64,000 bases of DNA from Buddleja alternifolia (GCA_019426215.1 CM033391.1:5692708-5756707), one strand, 5' to 3'; positions 45,347 to 57,286 are shown, numbered from the stretch's first letter. Notes: a model not told the origin generated them from the letters alone. A program made the numbers and translations.

Positions 45347-45817
45347 ATATCTTACAATTTCACTTTTTTTTCATTTCGTTTTCGCATAAATACCCATTTG
45401 TATCCTACTGGCTTTACATCTTCAGGTGTACGGACTACAGGTCCAAAAACTTTTACATCTTCAGGTGTACGGACTACAGGTCCAAAAACTTTTCGTTTGT
45501 TCAAGCGAGTTTAACTCTACCCTCATTGCGTCTTTTCATTTTGGCCAATCATTTATTTGTCGACATTCATTAACAGACTTTGGTTCTTGATCCTCATTAT
45601 CATTCATCATATTTAGCGCTACATTATATGCAAATTTATCATCAACGTTGACTTCATTTCGATTCCATCATTTTTCGTTCATAACATAATCGATTGAGAT
45701 CTCATTATTTTCACAATTTTCAGGTACCTGAGGTTCTTCTGGAACCGAAATATTAGTTATGACTGGGGACTCTTCTGGAGTTATTTTATCCTCGATTAGA
45801 CCATCTTGATTCTTAGC

Positions 45818-46894
45818 TCATTTTCTTTTTCGAGGATGACTATCTTTGGAACCGATAGGTCTACCACGCTCCAGGCGTGCAGTAGACTCATTACTTTGCC
45901 CTTCAGGGACAACAATTCTTACTGGAGCATTAACAGCTGGTACATGTGACTTAGTCACTTTCTTTAGGTCAGTAAATGCGTCTGGCAGTTGGTTAGCTAA
46001 ACCTTGCAAGTGAATTATCTTTTGAACTTCCAGTTCACTTTGTTTTGTTCGAGGATCAAGATGAGATAAAGATAATTCATTCCAACTAATTTTCTTTTCC
46101 AGCTGCTTATTTTCTCCCCCTAATGTTGGGAAATCTGATTCATCAAAATGACAATCAGCAAATCGAGCCATAAATAAATCGACAGTCAATGGCTCTAGAT
46201 ACTTTATTATCGATGGAGACTCGAATCCAACATATATTCCCAACTTCCTTTGAGGACCCATCTTAGTGCGTTGTGGTGGAGCAATTGGAACATATACCGC
46301 ACATCCAAAAATTCTTAGATGGGAAATATTTGGTTCCTGACCAAAAACCAAGTGTAATGGGGAGAACTTATGATAACTTGTTGGCCTTATGCAAATAAGT
46401 GCTGCTGCATGCAAAATAGCATGTCCCCAACAAGAAATAGGAAGTTTTGATCTCATAAGTAAAGGTCTTGCAATTAACTGCAGACGTTTAATAAACGATT
46501 CTGCTAGACCGTTTTGTGTATGAACATGTGCTACAGGATGTTCAACATCAATTCCAATAGACATACAATAGTCATTGAACATTTTGGAAGTAAATTCACC
46601 CGCATTATCAAGGCGTATCTTCTTAATTGGATAATCAGGAAAATGTGCTCGTATTCTAATCAATTGAGCAAGCAATCTCGCAAACGCCAGGTTGCGAGTT
46701 GATAACAAAGATACATGTGACCATCTTGTTGATGCATCAATTAAAACCATAAAATATCTAAATGGTCCACACGACGGGTGTATTGGTCCACAAATATTGC
46801 CTTGAATACGTTCCAAAAACGTAAGAGATTCACTTCCTATTTTTGTTGTTGATGGTCGAATAATCAACTTTCCAAGCAGCACATGAGAAATCAT
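45818..46894 (-). pseudogene. Copia 2 integrase
   Basis: The retroviral-type integrase core has landmarks VLIDASTRWSHV, IRLDNAGEFTSKMFNDY and HTQNGLAESFIKRLQ, giving the three acidic positions. A C-terminal region follows (LHLVFGQEPNISHLRIFGC, GPQRKLGIYVGF). It overlaps the upstream fragment in another frame, so a frameshift separates it from the zinc-binding region. Confidence 0.9.
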
Positions 46895-47465
46895 TCGATT
46901 GAAGAATCTGCTGGCTCTTCAATGGATGACCACATGAATTCTCAATTATCTTTCGCATCATAATTGATCCGGGATGGCCCAACCGGTCATGCCAAATAAC
47001 AAACTTATTTTGATTTGTAAACTTCTGGTTTACAATAACATATGTTTCAATAGTAGATATATGCGTGTAGTACAAACCGGAAGACAATGCTGACAACTTT
47101 TCCAATATACATTTGTTACCAGATATTGTATTAGTGATGTAAAGATACTCAATATTGCCATCACTTGTTGTCTCAATATGATATCCATTTCGGCGGATAT
47201 CTTTGAAGCTTAGTAAATTTCTTTGAGACTTAGTAGAATATAAGGCTTCATCAATATAAAATTGTGTTCCTCCGGGTAACAATATATTAGCTCTGCCGGA
47301 GCCTTCAATTAATTTTGCACTACCCGATATAGTATTAACATTGGCTTCTTGCATTACTAAATAAGAGAAGTATTTTTTATTTTTGAGGATGGTGTGAGTT
47401 GTTGTACTATCAGCGAGACATATATTTTCATTATTGATGTTGTTGCTGATCGAGTAAATACTCAT
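46830..47465 (-). pseudogene. Copia 2 protease / GAG-pre-integrase region
   Basis: A protease-like segment starts ICLADSTTTHTILKN (D-S-T/A type active-site context), followed by the GAG-pre-integrase HDRLGHPGSIMMRKII and a degraded HHCC zinc site. The zinc knuckle of gag (CYRCGSKGHWSCTC, about 47820-47860 on the minus strand) lies further upstream in a separate frame. Confidence 0.85.
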
Positions 47466-48671
47466 TCTTTATTGAAACATAAAAAGAAATAAATCAATAT
47501 CAAACAATATTATTTAATATAAGAAACGATAATCTTATGAATAAATTCATTCTTAAAAAGAAAACAACATGCTTAAATATTTATTTATAAAGTACTAGAA
47601 TTAAAATTTAACAAATTTATTTTTGAACACTTCAAGCTCCAATCAAGTGATCAATTTTTTCATTAGGATCATCAAAGAAATCAGCAACATCTAAATGAGT
47701 GTCATCAAAATCGGTCATCATTAGAATCGCCTTCTTCAAAAGCAAAATTTATTTCTATTTTCTTTCTTTTACTTTTTAGCGATTCTTGGTAAAGGTCAAC
47801 AAGATGTTTTGGTGTACGACAGGTACATGACCAATGACCTTTACTACCACAACGATAGCATAAATTTTTCACAAGTTTGCTATTTTGGCCACTTTCATGT
47901 TTCTCTTCATTATTTTTCCACTTTTGGTGGAAAGATGTATTCTTTGAATAACCACCACGATTTCCATAACCATATCCACGACCATATCCACATCCATGAT
48001 TTCTTTAATGATTAAAATAGTTATGTGCTGCTACTTTCACTTCAGGGAATGTAGCAGAACTAGTTGGACGGGACTCATGATTAAAATAATTATATATTGC
48101 TCAACACATTCACTTCAGGGAATGGAGTATAGTTATTTGCATATATGAATTTATATATTGCTCAACACATTCATTTCAGGGAATGGAGTATAGTTATTTG
48201 CATCAAGATGAATTTCAACATCTAACGCCCAAGAAAAATAATTTTTCCTCGTAATATCAAGAGTCACAAAGTCAAGTTTTTTACAAGATTCATCAATATA
48301 ATACTATTATCAAAGTATAAAATGAATAACATAACAATCATTCAACTTCTTAAAATATTTTCAACATGATAGGATTTTTCAAAAGAATAATACTAATCAA
48401 ATATATGCACATATACATATGTATTCTTTCCAAACATCAAGAGAATTATTGCATATTTTTATTTTTGTTAAATATTGAAATATACGTACCTTTTCTTTAC
48501 CTTTTCTTCTTGCTTTGTTTTAAAAATCTTGTTCATCAATTTTCTTTACAAACTCATAATAACTCACGAAAATCTCTCAATGGATTTTACATCATACGTT
48601 GAGTACCCCATATATATCTTTAGCCAAATTTCAAAATGATTAGCACCTTGAGACGGATCGTGCTGATAACG

Positions 48672-48978
48672 TGTTATGAAATAACTCCAAATATTATGAA
48701 ATATATACAAATATTCTAAAGTAGAGAGACTAGAGAATTAAGAAGAGAATTCTTTCTTTGATTTTGGTGTGTCTTAACAATACAACTTCATGTCCTATTT
48801 ATAGGCACAAAATAGTAGGTACAATTATTTCAAGAGTTGAGTGCATAATGGAAAAGATGGATTTACAAGTAGTGGAAGAGCAATGATCATCCACTATAAC
48901 ATAAAGAGGAGGAGAAATGATTATCCATCATATCATGTAGTGGAGGATACATGGACATTCATATAATTATTCATAACA
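48672..48978 (-). repeat. 5' LTR of copia 2 (right on the map)
   Basis: This is the promoter-bearing LTR for minus-strand transcription. Next to it at about 48655-48671 is the PBS (complement of CTGATAACG...). Confidence 0.93.
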
Positions 48979-48983
48979 ATTTC

Positions 48984-50470
48984 ATTAAAGTTCATTGGAA
49001 TATATAACAATAGACATACTAGGAAATACGCGTTAGTCCCATTTGAACAAACATTATAAATCAGATATCATTAACATATAATACACCTACATCAAATGCA
49101 CACTCTACGTTGTGGATGACTACGGAAACATTCGAGTGAGAAGTTGAAGAACATATTACTAGACCGTTGCTAGCATTAGTTTCTCAAAATTTAAAACACA
49201 CCAAAGTCAACAACTATTAATATATAGATCCGATGGCATGACAATTTTAATGTCTAAATATATGATAGATTGGTCTACACTACAATTCAACACAAATGAG
49301 ATGTATGCTGCTAGGAAATGCAAATAAAGTGATTGAGAAATGGATTAGATCACAATAATTTACTAAATAAAATAATTTTTATCGCATTCTCACGTATTAT
49401 TGGGCAAGAACAAAAGTAGATTTAATCGAGTCTGAAATATCCTTCTTGATTGAGCAGTGGGCTGTCATCGTTTTAAAATTGTGCAACATCAATGCATCTT
49501 TTCAAGATCAGTAAACAGTTAGGAAAATGTTTGGCATTTGTACTTAAGTTTAATAAGTTAAATGTAACAAGAGGTCATGTTTTTTTTGATAAAAAACAAG
49601 AGGTCATGTGAATAATATTTACTGAATAACAGGCCCTATAATAAAAATGTTTAAATGCATCGGGTATTCAAGATACTAATAAGTCAGGATAGCACATCAT
49701 TTATCATCCATTGCTGATGTGGTTTCATCCTGACCCTTTGGTATTGAACACTCGATGCATTTAAACATTTTATGGTTTGATTATATACTCAGACTCTAAA
49801 AGATCATTTCACACATTGTCAAGCACCGACACACAGAATTGCCACTATATGCATCTAACTCTGTATTATATATAATTTACCTTAACTAATCTGATGCTTT
49901 ATTTTATAACGATCTTGTAAATAATTAAAAATGAGATGGAAAGGTAACCAAAAAAAAATGAGATGGAAAGAGAGTAGTAAAATGTTTTGGAGTATTAAAA
50001 TTTAAAACATGACATGAGAGATAGCGAAAAGAAAAGTGAGAACTTGAGAATACATAATGGAAAGAAGAGTGAGAACTTGAGAATACGTAATGGAGAGAAG
50101 CGAGATTCTTATACAAAAACTACCTTAAAATACTTTTTGAGTTACTAATAATGTAGTAACACTATATGTAGTTTTTCTAAGGTTTTAGTGCTTTTAAAAA
50201 AGAGTATAAATGTATAATGAAGTTATAATTAAGTCGTCACCATGGAACAATTCCTAAAATTCTGATCGTCATGTCTGAATGGTTCGAAATTTGAGGAGCT
50301 TTCTAAATTTTTTTGATTATTTGATTTTTTGATTATCGGTAAATGAGTGGGCCATATGTTTACTGGTTGTAATAGTGAATATTTAGACAACTAATTCTAA
50401 AGTGTAAACTCGGTAATGCTTAATCAGGGATTTCAGACGAGAGTAAAATCTTCGTTTTAAACTTGGAGGT
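48984..50470. other. Intergenic with a small foldback MITE
   Basis: AT-rich sequence without genes, apart from the foldback at 49643-49773. A 17-bp direct repeat ACAAGAGGTCATGT also flanks a short T-rich insert at 49568-49608. Confidence 0.5.
49643..49773. mobile_element. Foldback MITE of about 130 bp
   Basis: The left arm AAAAATGTTTAAATGCATCG (49643 on) pairs with the right arm ending CGATGCATTTAAACATTTTA, and internal blocks TCAGGAT/ATCCTGA also pair. The arms are about 50 bp. Superfamily and TSD are not resolved. Confidence 0.7.
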
Positions 50471-50473
50471 CCC

Positions 50474-50600
50474 AAGGTGGTTGGGCCAAGTGATAAGTGA
50501 TTTATGACTCCTAGAGGCGGCGAAGGTTCGAATATTACTGGAGACAGCACCCTAAGGAGGGTTTCTCTTTGCGTAAACCCGAGCTATTAGACATCCCCGT
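50474..50600 (+). mobile_element. Probable tRNA-derived SINE at the 3' edge of the USP39-like gene
   Basis: GGTTGGGCCAAGTGATAAG resembles a degenerate box A and AAGGTTCGAATATT a box B, about 40 nt apart. A characteristic tail follows (GGGTTTCTCTTTGCGTAAACCC). No poly-A or TSD was identified. It ends next to the gene's stop codon. Confidence 0.5.
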
Positions 50601-50604
50601 CATG

Positions 50605-53600
50605 TTATTGCTGCTGCTGGTCATATATGAGCATGTACGTTTCAGAAAGTGCAGCCACTTGGGGTAATGTCTGTGTTACATGAAGATCCTGCATCTGATA
50701 CCTGGTGTCCCAAGAAATTAAATATAGATTCAGATACTTAAATCATATTCGAAGCAAAAAAGTATTCTGAATATTAGCAGAGCTCATCTGACTTTCGCTG
50801 CACAAACGCTCTATAGGATCCTTCACACGGTTTACCGTCATGAACAATATTCGCAATCAAATCGTACCTCGACCGCACCCTCTCATTCGCATTGTGTTCA
50901 GGCAAAGGAATGTAATCCCTCAGTTCCAGATTCCTCACAGGAAAATTAACTAAGACAACCAAAAACGAAAACAAGAAAAACTTCTAAGAAAACATATAAA
51001 GACCTCAATCTTAAAATACAGAATCAAGGGATAAAATAGCACACAAGTATACAAAAGAGGGAACTTTTCCATGTCATTGATATGAAAGCATAATTTGAAT
51101 TAACCAATATTTTGCCATCAGCAGGCAAGCCAATTATAAACTGATATTTTCAAAGTTACCGATGTACTCAAGTAAGCCAGTGAAGAATAACTAACCAAAC
51201 ACAAGTTACTCAAAAAGCGACTTGCTTTTTGATGAAACATAAAATGAACACTTACCAAGGGTAGGATTTTTCTCCACAAAGAAATTGTTGCTTGAAAACC
51301 GACGCATGTGAAGAATAAGATATTGGGTCAATCTTGTGACACGATATCTCATTCTTGCAAAATGAGAATCCACAACTTCAGTAACGGTCTCTCCGTTGAA
51401 CTTCTGCAGTATGTTGAGAAGTGGAACCTAGATATATTCATTGGGTAACAAATTAGTGCATTTTTTAGTATATATTTCAAAGACTCGAGAGAAATATACA
51501 TTTAAACATATCGAATCATACAATCAAGAGAAGATAACAAATCTAATTATGTGTCATTCACAAAGAAGCTTATGCAAAGTAGAACACCCTCTGAACTTGT
51601 TAATGGAAAAACATGCAGGTACAGTTTCATATATGCTTAACTACAAAACACGAGCCAACATATTGGATGATTCAGTCCAATAGCCAAATTGGCCAATGCT
51701 GGAGAACCTAGTCTTCAATGGTTAGTATGAAAAGAAAATGAGGTTGGAAAGTTGTCACAAGTTTTCAGCATTAATTGTGCCAAAACAGCACAAAAGGAGG
51801 ACCGAAGAGAGCAAAGAATATGAAAAATACATACACCTTGTGTGAAACTGCTAGATGTAAATCTCAAATACAAACAAACATTAACCACCTCTTTATCTGG
51901 ATCAAGTAACAATTAATTTAAACGGTTTTGTAAGGAACTACTCGAGCAACACAAAGTTCATGAATCTAACCTGTGGAATCATGTTGTTTTCCATGATGTC
52001 TTCAAACAAAGGAGGAGGTGGCAAGTCCAACCCAAGCATTAAGAAAGGCACGTTGCATCGTCTCCACGATTACTTTACCCACTTCAGCTCCACCATCATC
52101 TCAATTCTCATTATTGTGTCTTTCTTTCACAACCTCTAGTTCACCCTGTAAAGTGAAAAAAAAAAAAGAAAGACATTCATGCATACTTTCCCATTTATTG
52201 CATAAAGAATAGGGGACAAAAATACATACATGTCCCTCTGGGAATAGAAAGAATCCAGAACTGTAAGGGAACCTGAAAGCACTGGTGAATGATGCTCCTA
52301 CCCATTTGTGAACTTTTAAGATCTCCATGCAATGTATTAAGAAGCCATGACATAAATTCCACTGGATCTGACTTTGCACTTATTCGGAAACGTTTTTCAC
52401 TAGCTTCCATAACCGCCTGCAGAAATTCATGTGGACTCACCTGCAATATCCTCCGATCAGCATATGTAGGTCGATAGCAAAAATGTGTCTTTAACAGTTG
52501 GATGGAGAATCAAACCTGTCCTTTGAAGTTCCCTGCATGCCAGATCTTTCGTGTAAGCTCTCCAAAACGATGAACAAGTTGGGATTTACAGAGTTGGTAG
52601 TTCTTGGGAACAAGAAAGAAATTCCTCAATGGAGTAACACGCATCAAAGATTGAATGGTAACATTAACAAAGTCGGTCTCTGCCATAGTATTTAACCCCA
52701 CCTATATAAACATACCAAATGGAAGAAAAAAAACAAAATAAAGAAGATTTTGATTTCTGGACGCATATCAAGAAGACAAGGAGTATCAACATTCAACAGA
52801 TTAAAGAGTGAACCAAATACCATTCCAGGAAGATAACAAGAACCATCAAGCGCCCTGGACCATTGCCGATTCGTGTCAAGCTGACTGACTTGCTCTCTTG
52901 CAAACCTGTGTAATATACGAAAAATCAAACAATATACACGAATAAATTTTCAAAAGAAAAGCATCAATTTTCAGCATTAAAACATGCAACTTAAGATATA
53001 TAAGTCCTCCACGACTAACAGACACTAAGTGAACCATGAAATGAAAAGCAAACAAATCGAAGATAATAAAACAAACCAACCATGCGAGTAATAAACATAT
53101 ATACCTTGGGTTGAGGACATGCCGAATGTCATCCAGGGAAGGGTCAATAACTTCATATCCATCTGGAAGACAGTAAAATTTCTCTGTTTCAAGGTTAATG
53201 TAGACACGGTGGCCTGCTAAAATACTATGCGTATATGCATAAGATCTCTGTCCTCCTCCGTGGTAATACTTCCCACAAACCAAACATGCATAAACATTGA
53301 AGTTTGAACCAAACACAGAGCATCTTTTCTCCAAGTCGAAATCTAAAACCTGAAAAGATACACTATAGGAAATCAGGGATATGTAGTAACATGATTGTGT
53401 AACACTAAAGTACATTAATTGTTATGTAATACACACGAACACGCAGCATATGATGACAAACTAAATAAATGTAATTTTAGACACCATATCTATTTATATA
53501 GCACTGCAATATATACAATGATTTATGTATGCAATACCGTTCTATCGACACTATCAAGATATGGGCAGCGCCTTCGACTGCGCTTCCGATTTTGCTCCAT
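50605..53600 (-). pseudogene. USP39: Sad1/USP39-like splicing factor (ubiquitin-specific protease fold, inactive class), nine exons, damaged
   Basis: USP39/Sad1 is a catalytically dead deubiquitinase-like component of the U4/U6.U5 tri-snRNP. Minus-strand exons: 53600-53538, 53349-53105, 52905-52821, 52701-52516, 52440-52273, 52145-51971, 51427-51256, 50949-50778, 50701-50605. The N-terminus MEQNRKRSRRRCPYLD leads into the UBP zinc finger (VYACLVCGKYYHG, AYTHSILAGHRVYINL, YCLPDGYEV). The USP core follows (FVNVTIQSLMRVTPLRNFF, SDPVEFMSWLLNTLH, ILHMRRFSSNNFF, YDLIANIVHDGKP). The usual catalytic Cys position is not Cys, as in all USP39. Lesions: a TGA in exon 6 after HNNEN; a one-base frame break later in exon 6 (175 nt, not a multiple of three); and CT instead of GT at the exon 8 donor. 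Exon 9 is still recognisable (QMQDLHVTQTLPQVAALS). About 450 codons remain. Transcription is possible, but a full protein is unlikely. Confidence 0.88.
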
Positions 53601-54540
53601 CTGATGGAGCAACAATAATCAATCTACTCTTCACTTAAATTCCTACATTGTTTAACAAGTTGAGAATTTAAACAAGCCTCGATGGAAGGAAGCACATCAG
53701 CAAAATTAATATCCAGCAATAACTCACCGGCCGGTAACGATACGTGCAGATGCATGTGGTTTGCTCTGCCAAGTATGTGTTCGTATATATGGTATGTAAT
53801 AATTGATTTTAAAAGGAAAAAGAGAGGTGGAGTTTGTTTCTAATACAAATTTGGTATGTAATTTGATTATTTAAGGTAAAAAAGAGGTAGATTTTGTTCT
53901 AATTCAATTTTGTACGTGAAAAAATTGTAATTGATCATTTAAGGGAAGAGAGTTTTTTATTATTATTATTATTAATAAAACAAAAACACTCGGTTCTCGA
54001 GTTGTGTGACAATTAGATGCATGTGACAATTAATTGAATTGAAAGCAGTTTCCGAAAAAAAATATGATATATATATGGCTGATGATAATTCCAGAACAAG
54101 TCTCATATTGCCGGAGCAAATTTATTTTATTGACCATTTTACCCTTTCAAACATTTCATCTTTCATACGCCTTGAATTGCAGTCATGGCCGTCACCCTGA
54201 GTTCACCCACAAATCTCCCATCCTTTGGCTACACCCAACCTAATACTATCAATGAAGGCTACTAGAAAGTCCAATCATTTAATTGAACTGTATTCTCCAA
54301 TCAATTAAACAAATTCTTATTTTCCACGCACAATTAATTTAAAAAGAGGAAATCATAAAAAGAGAACTTTTGCAGCCGAAACTTTGGTGCAAAACAAGGT
54401 GAGGTAATGCTTTGTGTTGTAGGAGTGGTTGTTGCCTTGGGCTTTTTCTATTTTCAAGACAGATCTGGAAATGGGAAAGATGTGAAGCATTTAAAAATTT
54501 TAATGAGTGTATTTTTTATTTTTCTCGAAAAAGTTGATGA
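53601..54540. other. Upstream region of the USP39-like gene
   Basis: The minus-strand 5' flank is AT-rich with no clear TATA box assigned. A (TTA)n run lies at 53957-53976. No other gene is recognised. Confidence 0.45.
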
Positions 54541-54755
54541 CCGCAAGAGCGCTCGATCAGTGAGCTATTATGCACTCTTTCAAGGGTGGTTGCTTCTAGG
54601 CAAACCTCCTGGCTGTCTCTGCACCCCTACCTCCTTTATCACTGAGCGATCATTTAGGAGCTTTAGTTGGTGATCCGGGCTGTTTCCCTCTCGACGATGA
54701 AGCTTATCCCCCATCGTCTCACTGGCCGACCTTGACCCCTGTTATTTTGAGGTCA
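54541..54755 (-). pseudogene. Plastid 23S rRNA fragment in the nucleus (NUPT)
   Basis: The plus strand is antisense to a plastid 23S rRNA segment. Characteristic conserved blocks are AGTGAGCTATTA, AGGCAAACCTCCTGGCTGTC, ATCACTGAGCGATCATTTAG, GGTGATCCGGGCTGTTTCCC, TCCCCCATCGTCTCACTGGC and GACCTTGACCCCTGTTATTT. Similarity stops near 54755, and a few substitutions from the usual plastid sequence show it is not recent. The open frame across it is not a gene. Confidence 0.85.
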
Positions 54756-54982
54756 AGTGCTAGTGAGCCTTCACCTGTGATTTTAACGAATTCAAGATGA
54801 TGTTATAGCAATATTCACTTTAGCCAGAATGCCTGTGAGGGATGGAAAAATTGGTTTCATACCTACTCATCATAAAAATAAAATAAATCAAAAACAAAAA
54901 AATGGAATAGACAAAAGCTGACAACGTTGGACAAATAAAGTATAATTTATCATCCACCATCATCGCAAAGTTGACAAGATTG

Positions 54983-55168
54983 TGTCAGATTAGAGAAAAC
55001 TCCGTAGGGAACTTGTATTATTGAGTAACATATTTATAGAGATACAAGTATTTGGTAAACAAGAAACTCTAACTATAAATAAGGAAAAGATAAATATAAG
55101 GAAACATAAAGAAACCTAAATTAACATAAATATTAGAAAGATATGGAAATATATTATATTATCTAACA
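54983..55168 (-). repeat. TRIM-like LTR copy A
   Basis: This is the leftmost LTR, bordered on the left by the TSD GATTG. Its first bases read TGTCAG rather than TGTTAG. Confidence 0.9.
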
Positions 55169-55774
55169 CTCCCCCGCAATCAAAACGTGAGAGTTTAGAA
55201 CGTTAAGACTGGACCAAAGAAATTCGGTCATTGAGAATTTGAGAAGAAGACGGCGACAAAGATAAAAGGTGGCGGCAGCCTTAAGAGGCGGCGGTGGCTC
55301 CAAGTCCTCGTTTTCCAAAGGTGAGCGGCGGCGATTAACAAAACTAAAGGCGGTGATTAAGCACAGCGGCCCACGGCCAAAGAGATAAGGCGGCGGCATA
55401 AAATAAAAAGGCGGCAGCTTCAAGTTCTCATTTTTCAAGGGTGAGCGGCAGCAACTAACAAAACTAAAGGCAACGACGTCCAAAGGTGGTGCGGCAGCGG
55501 CTAAGCACGGCGGCCTGCGGCCAAAGAGAGAAGGCGACGACAGCCATAGAAAAAGAAAAAGAAGAGAAAACGAGATAAGAGAGAAGAAGCTGGCAGCAGC
55601 GGCGACCAAGAGAGGGGGCAGCGGCAACGGCGGTCATAGGAGAATTAAAGAAAAAAAATTAGATAAAGAAAAACTAAACTAGATAAGGAGTGCCGGACGG
55701 GGACGGCGACTTGAGGATGGTGGCGGAAGCGAGAGATCGAGAAACCATAGCTCGAAGTCATGGCTCTGATACCA

Positions 55775-55961
55775 TGTTAGATTAGAGAAAACCTCGTAGG
55801 GAACTTGTATTACTGAGTAACCTATTTATAGAGATACATGTACTTAGTAAACAAGAAACTCTAACTATAAACAAGGAAAAGATAAATACAAGGAAACATA
55901 AGAAAACCTAAATTAACATAAATACTAGAAAGATATGAAACAAATATAATATTATCTAACA
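55775..55961 (-). repeat. TRIM-like LTR copy B (shared middle LTR)
   Basis: This middle LTR serves both internal regions: a PBS abuts it on the left and a polypurine tract (complement of AATCCCCCGTAG) on the right. It has no TSD on either side. Confidence 0.9.
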
Positions 55962-56474
55962 ATCCCCCGTAGTCAAAAAGTGAGAGTTTTGAACGTTGAG
56001 ACTGGACGAAATAAATCCGGTTGAGAAGAAAATGACGACAAAGATAAAAGGTGGCAGCGGCCTTAAGAGGCAGTGGTGGCGGCTCTAAGTCCTCATTTTT
56101 TAAGGGTGAGCGGCAGCATCTAACAAAACTAAAGGCGGCGGCTAAGCGCAGCGGCCAATGCCCCGCGGCCAAAGAGAGAAGGGGGCAGTATAAAATAAAA
56201 AGACGGCGGCTCAAAGTCCTCGTTTTCCAAGGGTGAGCAGCATCGGAGACATAAAATAAAAAAGAGGCTGCGGCGGCCGTAGGTGGCGGTGGCAAAAGAT
56301 AAAAAAGGAGAGGTGGTGGCTGCCAAAGGTGACGGTGGCGGCGAAAGGATAAAAAAAAATAGATAAAGGAAAACTAAACTAAATAAAGTGTGCCGGACAG
56401 GGACGACGACTACAGGGTGGCAGCGGAAGCGAGAGATCGAGAGATCATGGCTCGAAGCCATGGCTCTGATACCA

Positions 56475-56660
56475 TGTTAGATTAGAGAAAACCTCATAGA
56501 GAACTTGTATTACTGAGTAACATATTTATAGAAATATATGTACTTGATAAACAAGAAACCCTAACTATAAATAAGGAAAAGATAAATAAAAGGAAACATA
56601 AAGAAACCTAAATTAACATAAATATTCGAAAGATATGGAAAGATATTATATTATCTAACA
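56475..56660 (-). repeat. TRIM-like LTR copy C
   Basis: This is the rightmost LTR, followed by TSD copy GATTG at 56661-56665. The second PBS abuts it on the left. Confidence 0.9.
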
Positions 56661-56665
56661 GATTG

Positions 56666-57286
56666 AAGAAAATGGTGTATGACATAGCATTTCTGGATTC
56701 AAAATACACAATTTGGAGTCCGAACAGTATAGGAAATTTTCTATATATAGCCGCTCAAATGAAGGCTTGAGCACAACTCACAAGTGCTTAGAAATCTTAG
56801 GCTATGTATGGTTGTGAATTCTGAAAATATTTTCAATTTTTGGATCACCAAAAAATGAAAATACACAGTCCAAGCCAAATTCAACAGAAAATGATCAAAT
56901 TTGAAATACACTACATATTCCCCTATATAACAAACAATCATTTCAATCTTTTCACAATATTTTATCATTAATTACACTATCCCACGATCCAACTAATTAT
57001 CTTTCTTACTTTTTCATATTTAATATAATAAAAATTCCTATTCAAATTTTCAAATATTCCAATTATTATTATTAAATATTATTTAATAATATATAATTTG
57101 AAAAAAAATTGTGTGATTTAATATTTAATATTTCATATATATTTAATAATATGTGTACTTGAATTGAGACTTAACGGTCATGCTTTTACCAAAAGTATAT
57201 ACAATATTGTGTGATTTATAATTTCATTTTAATAATTTCGTTTGTTGTTTATTGGATTTTAAATTATACTTTTTTAGCTTCTCAAT
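56666..57286. other. AT-rich intergenic
   Basis: Strongly AT-rich DNA with ATTTAATATT-like phrases and no supported gene. It is the target region of the LINE at 57301. Confidence 0.5.

Larger units (their letters stand above)
43404..48978 (-). mobile_element. Ty1/copia retrotransposon 2, young, TSD ATTTC
   Basis: 307-bp LTRs (43404-43710 and 48672-48978), TGTTATGAAATAA...TTATTCATAACA, differ at one visible base (ACATCC/ACATTC). The TSD ATTTC is at 43399-43403 and 48979-48983. On the minus strand the PBS (TTATCAGCACGATCC) abuts the right LTR and the purine tract CCAAGGGGGAGTG abuts the left LTR. The PBS differs from the initiator-Met type used by the first copia, so this is another lineage. 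Coding parts lie on the minus strand between 48010 and 43932 and are broken. The gag N-terminus is mostly missing. Confidence 0.96.
54983..56660 (-). mobile_element. Tandem three-LTR TRIM-like retrotransposon, TSD GATTG
   Basis: Three LTR copies of 186-187 bp (54983-55168, 55775-55961, 56475-56660; TGTTAGATTAGAG...TTATCTAACA) alternate with two internal regions (55169-55774 and 55962-56474). The whole is flanked by one TSD pair GATTG (54978-54982 and 56661-56665). On the minus strand each internal region starts with an initiator-Met PBS (complement of TGGCTCTGATACCA at 55761-55774 and 56461-56474) and ends with a G-rich purine tract. Internal regions are 500-600 bp, GCGGCG-rich and without gag/pol, as in terminal-repeat retrotransposons in miniature. 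Confidence 0.92.

Noticed and set aside
54407..54673. 88-codon plus-strand open frame
   Set aside because: It runs into the antisense plastid 23S rRNA fragment, so it is not a gene.
55163..56461. Minus-strand proline/leucine-rich open frames
   Set aside because: They fall inside TRIM-like internal regions and LTRs and are made of GCGGCG repeats. They are listed only as a curiosity.
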